Positions 54,083 through 62,642 of a stretch of DNA of 64,000 nt are shown one piece after another. Below the pieces are notes generated by a model that searched no databases, was not told where the DNA came from, and worked only from the letters and a program-made list of their open reading frames with translations. Origin of the DNA: Paludibacter sp. UBA6032 (GTDB lineage: Bacteria > Bacteroidota > Bacteroidia > Bacteroidales > Paludibacteraceae); the NCBI GenBank assembly GCA_002427885.1, contig DIZI01000025.1, forward strand, positions 62,001-126,000. The letters run 5' to 3'. Made by a program: the position numbers and the translations under genes. Every line of letters starts with the position of its first letter. Position 1 is the first letter of the stretch.

Positions 54083-55075
54083 CTACTTAATTACTGATAG
54101 AACATTCGAATTGGAATCTGTTTTTTGATTTAGACTCAACTCATATGTCTTTTTTAGATTCTCAACATAAGATGCCGGCACTTTAAAAATTGTCCCATGT
54201 TTATGCCCCTGAGGTATAGAAATTTCTTTGGAGATATTGTTGTAATGAATAAAATCTTTTGTTTGAACAGCACCATATTTAAATTTTTGATATTCATCAA
54301 AATATATCAAATAATTAGTCCCGATTTTTTCCACGGTCGGACCTTCAACATAGCTTTGAGTAAAAGTTGAACTCATTTGTGAATAAGGTCCTGTTGGCGT
54401 TTTTGCAAAAGCCACTCTCAAATTCCGGTTTGGACGTGTGTTGTCTTTGAAAACCATCACATAATCGTCTTTAGCACGCTTGACTATTGTAGCATCAATG
54501 GAACTGAATCCGGGGTCGAAGAGCAGTTTTGTTTTAGAAATAGTTTTAAAATCTTTCGTCGTGATGTAATAGAGTCGTTGATTGTTGTTTTCTTCTTCAA
54601 CGCCCTTTTTAAAACGAAAGGGAACACACGATGCCCAAACGACTACAAATTCGCCCCTTTCATCATCATAAAAAATATCGGGTGCCCACACATTTACCGT
54701 TGTGGGTTCGTTTTTCATTACTAAAATCATTTGCTGCTTTGACCAATGTATAAGATCCTTTGAATTGGCATAACCAAAACCCAGATCACCCTTCCAACTG
54801 GTAGTCCAGACTAAATGATAAGTGCCGTCGTTTGTGCGGGTAATTGAAGGATCACGCAACACTTTTTCCCTTCCGATTTCCGGTTTCAACCAAATTCCTG
54901 GAATACTATCCCAATGGATTCCATCTTTACTATATATAAATCGCAATCCTTGATTGGCAGGTTCGTGAAAAGAAGTGAAAACAAAATATTCTTTATTTGC
55001 TTTGCAAGATTGGGAAAAGAGCAAAAATACAATTAACAACCGTAACATCTTCAACATCAGTCTTTTTATAAACAT
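54083..55075 (-). CDS. GH43-family glycosidase
   Basis: 330 residues, five-bladed propeller of GH43. The N-terminal hydrophobic segment ends at SQSCKAN, a possible lipobox. The three catalytic acids fit RDPSITR (Asp base), WAPDIF (Asp) and EGPTVEK (Glu acid). GH43 enzymes usually remove arabinose, xylose or galactose; the substrate here is open. It is first in the minus-strand operon GH43, GH143/142, GH78, GH28, esterase, and divergent from the T9SS gene at 55281. Confidence 0.82.
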   Translation of the reverse strand: MFIKRLMLKMLRLLIVFLLFSQSCKANKEYFVFTSFHEPANQGLRFIYSKDGIHWDSIPGIWLKPEIGREKVLRDPSITRTNDGTYHLVWTTSWKGDLGFGYANSKDLIHWSKQQMILVMKNEPTTVNVWAPDIFYDDERGEFVVVWASCVPFRFKKGVEEENNNQRLYYITTKDFKTISKTKLLFDPGFSSIDATIVKRAKDDYVMVFKDNTRPNRNLRVAFAKTPTGPYSQMSSTFTQSYVEGPTVEKIGTNYLIYFDEYQKFKYGAVQTKDFIHYNNISKEISIPQGHKHGTIFKVPASYVENLKKTYELSLNQKTDSNSNVLSVIK

Positions 55076-55280
55076 TAAACAATACTTTTTTATTTATAAT
55101 TAAAAGACGAAGATAGGCTGAAATAGTACTCATGGATTTAACTTCCGAAACTCAAAATATATACAAAAACAACTCTAAGAAACGTAATATGAATTTTAAT
55201 TATGGTTGAGTACACAGATTATTGTACAACGTCTTTAGATAAAATAACCCATATAAAATTAATTTTAAATTATTTGCATT

Positions 55281-56912
55281 ATGAAAAAACTACTTCTAAT
55301 TATTGTCGCTTTGCTAAGTCTATCAACGACTTATGCACAGTTAGAATTTAACAAGACTTATGCCAACTGGGGCTATACTGGTGCTACTGCTCTTCCAAAC
55401 GGTGACAAACAATTAATGTGTAACTTCAATTCAGATTCTCTGACGACTTTGAAATACGGTTCATTTGCCGGTACGTCAAAAGGCGTTTTTGCAATGGTTC
55501 TTACCAATGAAGTTATCAATAGTGGAAAAGCACTTACCATTAAAGACAAAAAACAAGAAAGTTGGGGAGCTGCAGGAGGTGGACTGCGTAGAATGAGAAA
55601 TGTACAAGACGTTCTTGACTCAGCAACAGTTGCAGGACAACTTGCTTATAGTACTTTACACCAATACTGGAGACCGTCATTATGTCTCTTTAATCTTACA
55701 TCTACCGATCAGGTTTTTGGTGTTTATCCGGGAATGTACAAACGTGTTAACTTAGGATTTCAGGTTAAAGTTGAGGCTGCTATGTCATCGGACATTAGTT
55801 TTGATGTTATGACTTACAATCAGGGAAATACAGGGAAAGCTGCTATATATAAAATGATTGTAGGTATTGGTAAAGAAACCATTTTCCCTTATCAATTTAA
55901 TACTGCTCAGTTGGATACAATCGCAAAAAAAAATGTTGCGGCATACAGAACTTTAATCGGTTCAACCAGTATTTACGTAGTTGATAGCGTTTACACTACG
56001 ACAACGACAGTAGGTGATATCAAGAAAGTCACCATCAATGTAGCAAGCGCACTTGGACTGAATCCATCTGTTTTCTCCGGTAATGGAAAGAAGACATATA
56101 TTCAGCTTTACACAATGGGAACTGCTACTTCAATTATGCCTGGAACTATTGATCCTGTTGTAGCTATCGATAATATTCAGTTTACATACACTCCTGCAGG
56201 ATGGGCTTTACCTGTTGGTGCAGTAGCCAGCTCTATTTTTGATCATAACAATGGTACTGTACTTGTTGATACTGCTAAAACCAGTCCAAATTACTCCGCT
56301 GGAACACCTGTAAATGTTGCTCCCGCTGATACGAATGCTGTAGTTAAATTCTATATTACAAGTATCAACAGACCAGGAACTTTGACTATTACTGAAGCTA
56401 ATGATGGCGGATCTCATGCTGCTGCATATTCATTCGCAAAAACCGGTGCGGTTAAAGCTAAAGCTGCTGATGGAACATACAGTGTAGTTGTACCTTATAC
56501 TTATGCCGCTTCGAATGGTACGACTAAATTTTTACTTACAATTGCTGCTCCAGCTTCAGGAACTGCCAACGACACATTAGAAGTATCTATCAGAGCAAAT
56601 GTTCCTCTAGATGCTAACCGTTTAGAAAGACTTGAAATTACTAACGGAACCCGTTTCTGGTATGACATTGCAGCAAAAGGTGTTACTCCGATAACTTCCA
56701 CAGCTCCATCAAATGTTTCTCCTGTTAAAATTATGTCGATAAACAGTAATGTGTTCGTAAAAAATGCAACTGAAAATGTGTCCATTACAAATGTGGCCGG
56801 ACAAACGATTAAGATTGCCTCACCCACATTAGCTGCAAAAGGCATCAGTATGAATGCCGGTGTTTATATTGTTAAAACCGGAAATACAACCCGAAAAGTT
56901 ATCGTACAATAA
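55281..56912 (+). CDS. T9SS-exported protein of unknown function
   Basis: 543 residues: signal peptide (to about 19, TYAQ), a beta-rich N-terminal part (LEFNKTYANWGYTG, then SLCLFNLTSTDQVFG) and an Ig-like or adhesin-like middle (about 310-460, rich in Ala/Thr/Val). A T9SS type A sorting domain ends the protein (VSITNVAGQTIKIA, then GVYIVKTGNTTRKVI). No catalytic motif was recognised. Its own terminator follows, so it is probably transcribed alone. A surface glycan-binding or structural role is possible but unsupported. Confidence 0.6.
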   Translation: MKKLLLIIVALLSLSTTYAQLEFNKTYANWGYTGATALPNGDKQLMCNFNSDSLTTLKYGSFAGTSKGVFAMVLTNEVINSGKALTIKDKKQESWGAAGGGLRRMRNVQDVLDSATVAGQLAYSTLHQYWRPSLCLFNLTSTDQVFGVYPGMYKRVNLGFQVKVEAAMSSDISFDVMTYNQGNTGKAAIYKMIVGIGKETIFPYQFNTAQLDTIAKKNVAAYRTLIGSTSIYVVDSVYTTTTTVGDIKKVTINVASALGLNPSVFSGNGKKTYIQLYTMGTATSIMPGTIDPVVAIDNIQFTYTPAGWALPVGAVASSIFDHNNGTVLVDTAKTSPNYSAGTPVNVAPADTNAVVKFYITSINRPGTLTITEANDGGSHAAAYSFAKTGAVKAKAADGTYSVVVPYTYAASNGTTKFLLTIAAPASGTANDTLEVSIRANVPLDANRLERLEITNGTRFWYDIAAKGVTPITSTAPSNVSPVKIMSINSNVFVKNATENVSITNVAGQTIKIASPTLAAKGISMNAGVYIVKTGNTTRKVIVQ

Positions 56913-56938
56913 AAACAGAATTTTTTCAAATTAAATGA

Positions 56939-56974
56939 ATTGCCCCGGAATACTAGTTTCGGGGCAATTTTTTT
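56939..56974 (+). terminator. Terminator after the T9SS protein gene
   Basis: Nine-base stem ATTGCCCCG / CGGGGCAAT with a 12-base loop and a T-run of seven. Confidence 0.85.
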
Positions 56975-57058
56975 ATTTACTTTTAGCAGTACAAAACCAG
57001 TAAATTATTCGTCTGAATTATATTAAATCTCATATAATACTTGACTAAAATCCAATCG

Positions 57059-59134
57059 ATGAGAAAAATTATTTTTATAATAGCCTATATATCCTTTGTA
57101 GTTTCATTCACAGCAGCTCAAAATAATGGCATAACCAATACGTTAACAAGTAAATATGCCAAACTGAATAGCACTAATATTGATGCCGTGAAATGGAATA
57201 ACGGTTTTTGGGCTGAGAGGTACGCTGTTTTTAAAGACACCATGATCCTTTCGATGTGGAAAACGCTTGATAATCCTGACATTAGTCACTCCTACCGTAA
57301 TTTTGAAGTGGCAGCCGGTGAAATTGAGGGTGATCATTGGGGACCACCGTTTCATGATGGCGATTTTTATAAATGGCTGGAAGGGGTGGCGTCGGTTTAT
57401 GCCGTCACTAAAGATCCTAAACTGGATGCTTTAATGGACAAAATCATTGCTGTCATTGTAAAAGTTCAACGGGCGGATGGGTATATTCATACGCCGGTAA
57501 TTATCGCAGAACTGCATAAAGGAATTGATTCGCATAAGGTTGATAATACGGTTATCGGCACAAAAGTGGGCGAGACCGGAAAGGGAGCTTTTGATAACCG
57601 GTTGAATTTCGAAACCTACAATCTCGGGCATTTGATGATGGCGGGAATTATTCATAAGCGGGCAACCGGCAAAACAACTCTATTCAATGCAGCCGTGAAA
57701 GCCACCGATTTTCTGTGTCATTTTTATGAAACCGCTTCGGCGGAATTGGCTCGAAATGCCATCTGTCCGTCACATTATATGGGTGTGGTGGAAATGTATC
57801 GCGCCACAGGAAATCCAAGATATTTAGAATTGACAAAAAATCTGATCAATATTCGCGGAATGGTTGAAAACGGGACGGATGATAATCAGGATCGTGTTCC
57901 CTTTCGTCAACAAAAAACAGCTATGGGTCATGCCGTTCGCGCCAACTACCTGTACGCCGGAGTGGCCGATGTCTATGCCGAAACCGGCGAAAAGCAGTTA
58001 CTGGATAATCTGGAAAGTATCTGGACGGACATAACCACCCGTAAAATGTATGTGACCGGTGCTTGTGGGGCATTGTACGATGGAACTTCACCCGACGGAA
58101 CGAATTATACACCTGACAGCATACAAAAAGTACATCAGGCTTACGGACGTGCGTATCAGTTGCCAAATTCAACAGCCCATAACGAGACTTGCGCCAATAT
58201 TGGGAATATGCTGTTCAACTGGCGCATGTTGCAGGTTACGGCCGATGCTAAATATGCCGATGTACTCGAAACTGCACTTTACAACAGCGTTTTGAGTGGA
58301 GTTAGTTTGGATGGCAAACGCTTTTTCTATACCAATCCGTTGCGCATCAGCAATGATTTCCCGTATACACTTCGCTGGCCGAAAGAACGTACTGAATATA
58401 TCAGTTGCTTTTGCTGTCCACCGAACACAGTTCGTACTCTTTGCGAAGCTCAGGATTATGCTTATAGTCTTGGGAATAATGCAATTTATTGTAATTTATA
58501 TGGTGGAAGTCAACTCGAAACATTACTAAATGGAAAAGACAATATCAAACTGACTCAAACGACAGATTATCCGTGGGATGGAAATATTAAAATATCGGTT
58601 GATAATATACAAGAAAAAGATTTTTCTCTTTATCTTCGCATTCCCGAATGGTGCGATAAAGCAACGATTACTATCAATGGAAAAGCTTTTTTTGCGGAAA
58701 ATAAAGCCAATACGTACACGGAAATAAAGCGTGAATGGGTAAAAGGCGATGTAGTGGAACTGATATTGGATATGCCGGTAAAGTTATTGGAATCGAATCC
58801 GCTGGTAGAAGAAACCCGCAATCAGACTTGTGTGAAACGGGGTCCACTTGTGTATTGCCTTGAAGGAATGGATGTGGCAGGTGGAAAATCCATTGACGAT
58901 GTAATGATACCAGAAGATATTAAATTCATTCCACGCAAAACTGTAATTGCTGGAAGTTCTATCGTTGTATTGGATGGAACAGCCAGGTTTGCTAATGAAA
59001 AATCCTGGAAAAATACCCTCTATCGGGAAATCGGGAAATCGGATAAAACCGTGAAAATAACACTGATTCCATATTACGCCTGGGGAAATCGTGGGAAAAG
59101 CGAAATGACGGTTTGGATGCCGTTGGTGAAATAA
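57059..59134 (+). CDS. GH127-family glycosidase
   Basis: About 691 residues from the ATG at 57059, directly before the signal peptide; an upstream ATG at 57041 adds six residues. (alpha/alpha)6 catalytic domain with HNETCANIGNMLFNWRML (acid/base Glu) and the Cys-rich nucleophile site ISCFCCPPN near residue 450, then C-terminal beta domains. GH127 contains beta-L-arabinofuranosidases and the aceric acid hydrolase of RG-II loci. Context favours an RG-II role. It heads a plus-strand operon with the GH141-like gene, an MFS transporter and GH78. Confidence 0.9.
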   Translation: MRKIIFIIAYISFVVSFTAAQNNGITNTLTSKYAKLNSTNIDAVKWNNGFWAERYAVFKDTMILSMWKTLDNPDISHSYRNFEVAAGEIEGDHWGPPFHDGDFYKWLEGVASVYAVTKDPKLDALMDKIIAVIVKVQRADGYIHTPVIIAELHKGIDSHKVDNTVIGTKVGETGKGAFDNRLNFETYNLGHLMMAGIIHKRATGKTTLFNAAVKATDFLCHFYETASAELARNAICPSHYMGVVEMYRATGNPRYLELTKNLINIRGMVENGTDDNQDRVPFRQQKTAMGHAVRANYLYAGVADVYAETGEKQLLDNLESIWTDITTRKMYVTGACGALYDGTSPDGTNYTPDSIQKVHQAYGRAYQLPNSTAHNETCANIGNMLFNWRMLQVTADAKYADVLETALYNSVLSGVSLDGKRFFYTNPLRISNDFPYTLRWPKERTEYISCFCCPPNTVRTLCEAQDYAYSLGNNAIYCNLYGGSQLETLLNGKDNIKLTQTTDYPWDGNIKISVDNIQEKDFSLYLRIPEWCDKATITINGKAFFAENKANTYTEIKREWVKGDVVELILDMPVKLLESNPLVEETRNQTCVKRGPLVYCLEGMDVAGGKSIDDVMIPEDIKFIPRKTVIAGSSIVVLDGTARFANEKSWKNTLYREIGKSDKTVKITLIPYYAWGNRGKSEMTVWMPLVK

Positions 59135-59260
59135 ACCCCTAACCCCTAAAGGGGAATTAAAATAACAATGTATCATTTTCTTTTAAAGATTTAAAGAAAT
59201 CTATGCACAAAATCTTCAATCTTCGAATCACCAAAGCCCCCTTTAGGGTGTGGGGGGTCG
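59135..59260. repeat. C/G-rich inverted repeat pair at the GH127-GH141 junction
   Basis: The left arm (59135-59158) begins ACCCCTAACCCCTAAAGGGG, directly after the GH127 stop codon. The inverted right arm (59233-59260, CCCCCTTTAGGGTGTGGGGG core) is translated in the next gene's signal peptide as KAPFRVWGVV. The 74-base loop contains that gene's start codon at 59203. Confidence 0.88.
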
Positions 59261-61050
59261 TTTTATTTTTTCTGGTTTCACTTCCTTCTTTTGCCACCAA
59301 TATCTACGTTTCCCCAACGGGAAATGACAGTAATTTTGGTTCTTCAATAGCTCCCAAAGCAACTCTTTCAGCTGCTTTGCGTCAGGCACGTGAAATGCGC
59401 CGGTTAAATGCTCCCGGAATTGAAAATGGCATTCAGATTATTCTGAAAGGTGGAACCTACGCGCAGTATGAACCTGTTTATGTACGTCCCGAAGATAGCG
59501 GAACGGCACTATCACCAACAACAATTTGTGGAGCTGAAGGTGAGAATGTAGTGCTGAGCGGTGGCGTGAAAATCTCTGACTGGAAAAAGTCAGGAAAATT
59601 TTGGGTAGCCGATGTGCCCGATTTTAATGGCCGTCCGCTCGATTTCCGTCAACTGTGGGTAAACGGAAAAAAAGCTGTACGTGCCCGTGATGTGGCGGAC
59701 TTTGAAAAGATGAATCGTATTCGCAGTTATGATCCGGCAAACGAAATTCTTTGGGTGCCGGCAAAATCGGTGAAATCTATTCTGAAAGCACCCTATGCCG
59801 AAATGGTTTTGCACGAAATGTGGGTGGTTTCTTTTTTACGCATCAAATCCATCGAAATTCAGGGCGATTCGGCTGCGGTTCGTTTCCAAAATCCGGAAAG
59901 CAAATTGCAGTTCGAACGTTACTGGCCGCGTCCAATGGTTGCACCGGGACTGAATTCTCCTTTTTATTTGACCAATGCCATTGAATTGCTCGATCAACCC
60001 GGTGAATGGTTTCACGATATTAAAACCAACAAACTTTATTATATTCCGTTAGCCGGAGAAAATCCGAATCAGGACGAAATTGTAGCTCCGGCAATTGAAA
60101 CGCTCGTTCAGGTAGAAGGAACGCTTGACAGACCTGTTGAAAATGTGATTTTCAGAAATATCACTTTTAGCCATACCACCTGGATGCGTCCTTCCGAAAA
60201 AGGGCATGTGCCACTACAGGCAGGAATGTATGTTACCGAAGCTTACCGTATAGATCCGCAAATTGTTCGTGGCGACAATAATTGCAAGCTGGATAATCAG
60301 GTTTGGCTTGAACGTGCTCCGGCTGCTGTTAAAGTAAAATGTTCGAATGACATCAGTTTTTACAACTGTAATTTTGAACATCTTGGTTATTCAGGTTTGG
60401 ATTATGTTTTTGGCGACCGTGGTGGAAAAGTACAAAACTGCACATTTACAGATATTGCCGGAAATGGAATTCTGGTTGGAAGCGTATCGCCCCCGTCACT
60501 TGAAATACATGTACCTTATGTTCCGCATGATGAGCGGGAAATTTGTGACGGTCAGCAAATCATCAATAACCGGATAACCAACGTTAGCAACGAAGACTGG
60601 GGTTGCGAAGGCATCTGTGCCGGATATGTAAGCAATATCAATATTGAACATAACGATATCAGTGAAGTTTCGTATATGGGAATTACCCTGGGTTGGGGTT
60701 GGAATCAGACATTTAACCGAATGCACAACAACCGTATTTATGCGAATCATATCTGGCATTATGCCAAACACATGTATGATGTTTCCGGAATATATACATT
60801 GGGAATGCAACCAAAAACCGTGATTTCCGAAAACTACGTCCACGACATTTATCATCCCGGATATGTACATGACCCGAATCACTGGTTTTATTTGTACACC
60901 GACGAGGGTTCATCGTGCATTACAATAAAAAACAATTTTACAGAAGGAGAAAAATTCCTTCAAAACGCAAATGGTCCCAATAATATATGGGAAAATAACG
61001 GACCGATGGTGAATGATAGTATCAGACAAAAAGCAGGATTACAAAAGTAA
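59203..61050 (+). CDS. GH141-like right-handed beta-helix protein
   Basis: 615 residues. Signal region with the translated repeat (KAPFRVWGVVLFFLVSLPSF), then a beta-helix: NIYVSPTGNDSNFGSS at the start, an inserted sandwich (about 120-280), and helix coils rich in N-I-x-F-x-N-C patterns (ISFYNCNFEHLGYSGLDYVFGDRGG). This is the layout I associate with GH141, which includes the alpha-L-fucosidase BT1002 of RG-II degradation. Another polysaccharide lyase or hydrolase of this fold is the alternative. It follows GH127, as in the B. thetaiotaomicron RG-II locus. Confidence 0.65.
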   Translation: MHKIFNLRITKAPFRVWGVVLFFLVSLPSFATNIYVSPTGNDSNFGSSIAPKATLSAALRQAREMRRLNAPGIENGIQIILKGGTYAQYEPVYVRPEDSGTALSPTTICGAEGENVVLSGGVKISDWKKSGKFWVADVPDFNGRPLDFRQLWVNGKKAVRARDVADFEKMNRIRSYDPANEILWVPAKSVKSILKAPYAEMVLHEMWVVSFLRIKSIEIQGDSAAVRFQNPESKLQFERYWPRPMVAPGLNSPFYLTNAIELLDQPGEWFHDIKTNKLYYIPLAGENPNQDEIVAPAIETLVQVEGTLDRPVENVIFRNITFSHTTWMRPSEKGHVPLQAGMYVTEAYRIDPQIVRGDNNCKLDNQVWLERAPAAVKVKCSNDISFYNCNFEHLGYSGLDYVFGDRGGKVQNCTFTDIAGNGILVGSVSPPSLEIHVPYVPHDEREICDGQQIINNRITNVSNEDWGCEGICAGYVSNINIEHNDISEVSYMGITLGWGWNQTFNRMHNNRIYANHIWHYAKHMYDVSGIYTLGMQPKTVISENYVHDIYHPGYVHDPNHWFYLYTDEGSSCITIKNNFTEGEKFLQNANGPNNIWENNGPMVNDSIRQKAGLQK

Positions 61051-61144
61051 ATTAGAAATTAAGAATCGGAAGATAGCACATCTCCAAAAAATTTAACCAA
61101 TAAAAAGATCTAATCACTCATTAAAATATCCAATAAAAAAACGC

Positions 61145-62512
61145 ATGGAACATAAAAAAGGAAGTTTAAAAAGTACTATTGCTGTATCGCTTACCAATTA
61201 TCTTGATGCGGGCGCGATTGTGGCCGGTGCAAGTGGATTGACTCTTTGGCAAAATTACCTCGGTCTTACCGAAGGGCATCTAGGCTGGCTTAACGCCATC
61301 AGTGCCAATTGTTTCGGTGCAGCTATCGGCGCAATTATCGGTGGTTTCCTTGCCGACAAATACGGACGAAAAACGATTTACACCTACAATATGCTTGTGT
61401 ATATGTTGGGAATTGCAATTATCATGTTCACGGTCAATTTCCCGATGCTGTTGACCGGATTTCTGATTACAGGTATCTCGGTAGGAGCGGGTGTTCCTGC
61501 CTCGTGGACTTATATTTCTGAAAATTCGGAAGTGGGTAAGCGCGGACGAAATATGGGTATTTCTCAGTTTGCCTGGGGAGTCGGTCCAACGATTATTTTA
61601 TTGTTGGGAATGTTATTAGCTCCTGGAAAGGCTGATGCTTCAGCCGGTGTTTTATTCGGCTATGTGCAAAAAATCGCAGCATTCTTTTTAGGAAACAATA
61701 TAAGCGTTGAAGCAGTCAATGTATTCAGCAGCCGTCTTATTTTCGGCTCATTGTTTATTGTAGCTTTTGTCGCATGGATTCTGCAACGAAAACTCAATGA
61801 GTCAAAAGATTGGGAGGATGCTAAGCTAGCCCAGGGCAAAGAGAAACAACCGGGTGTTTTCGCATCGTTCAGAACACTTTTCACCAATAAGGTCAATATT
61901 CGTACAATGCTTTTTCTGGCAGGTATTTATATTAGCTGGAACATGGTTGCTTCCGTGATGGGTTTCTTTCAACTACATATTTATGAAACCGCAGGCGGTC
62001 TATCCAACGGACAAGCTAATATGGTAACGGCCATACAATGGATCGTGATTATTGCGGTAACCTATTTCGGCTTTGCCATGTTAGTCGATAAAGTAAATCA
62101 ACGGTGGCTGTATTTTACAGGCACGATGATAGGTATATTGGCATGGTGTATCCTCATTTTTGTTGGAATAAAAAATTATGCCGCTTTATGGACTTTCACT
62201 ATTCTTTGGGGTATTCATGCAGGATTAAGTGTACAAGCATTTTATGCGCTTTGGGCTTCGGAACTCTTTCCTGCCAGATATCGCGCGGGAGCGCAGGGAG
62301 TCATGTTCTTTGCCGTAAGAGGTATAGCGGCAGTATGGGGATTGGCATTTGTTCAAATTTACGGAGAAAACGGCGAAGGATTTAACACTGCGGCCTACAT
62401 TATGATCGGATTGCTCCTTGTCGCGTTAATCATAGGTACTATTTGGACACCCAAAACTCGCGGCAAAACTTTGCAACAAATAACAAAAGAAAGATACGGA
62501 GACGATATTTAA
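61145..62512 (+). CDS. MFS sugar transporter
   Basis: 455 residues with twelve predicted membrane helices and the major-facilitator motif GGFLADKYGRKTIY after helix 2; the second half has PARYRAGAQG after helix 10. It should carry a released sugar or small oligosaccharide across the cytoplasmic membrane by ion symport. It lies between RG-II-type glycosidase genes and is the only inner-membrane sugar carrier in the window, so it may carry apiose, rhamnose or another RG-II sugar. Confidence 0.85.
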   Translation: MEHKKGSLKSTIAVSLTNYLDAGAIVAGASGLTLWQNYLGLTEGHLGWLNAISANCFGAAIGAIIGGFLADKYGRKTIYTYNMLVYMLGIAIIMFTVNFPMLLTGFLITGISVGAGVPASWTYISENSEVGKRGRNMGISQFAWGVGPTIILLLGMLLAPGKADASAGVLFGYVQKIAAFFLGNNISVEAVNVFSSRLIFGSLFIVAFVAWILQRKLNESKDWEDAKLAQGKEKQPGVFASFRTLFTNKVNIRTMLFLAGIYISWNMVASVMGFFQLHIYETAGGLSNGQANMVTAIQWIVIIAVTYFGFAMLVDKVNQRWLYFTGTMIGILAWCILIFVGIKNYAALWTFTILWGIHAGLSVQAFYALWASELFPARYRAGAQGVMFFAVRGIAAVWGLAFVQIYGENGEGFNTAAYIMIGLLLVALIIGTIWTPKTRGKTLQQITKERYGDDI

Positions 62513-62604
62513 AACGGTATTGATATTATCATAAAAAAACAAATGAATCACCCACGACCGGATTATAAATTCAGGACACACAACTAGATGAATAAATATC
62601 TTGA

Positions 62605-62629
62605 TTCTTGGTTCTTGGTTCTTGGTTCT
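62605..62629. repeat. Heptanucleotide tandem repeat before the last GH78 gene
   Basis: TTCTTGG is repeated three full times plus TTCT, ending 13 bases before the start codon at 62643. It lies in the leader, so copy-number change could alter the spacing of translation signals. Confidence 0.7.
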
Positions 62630-62642
62630 AAAATCTAAACAA

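Noticed and set aside
56978..56987. TACTTTTAGC as promoter of the GH127 gene
   Set aside because: One base longer than the consensus and without a -33 TTTG; possible, but too weak to list.
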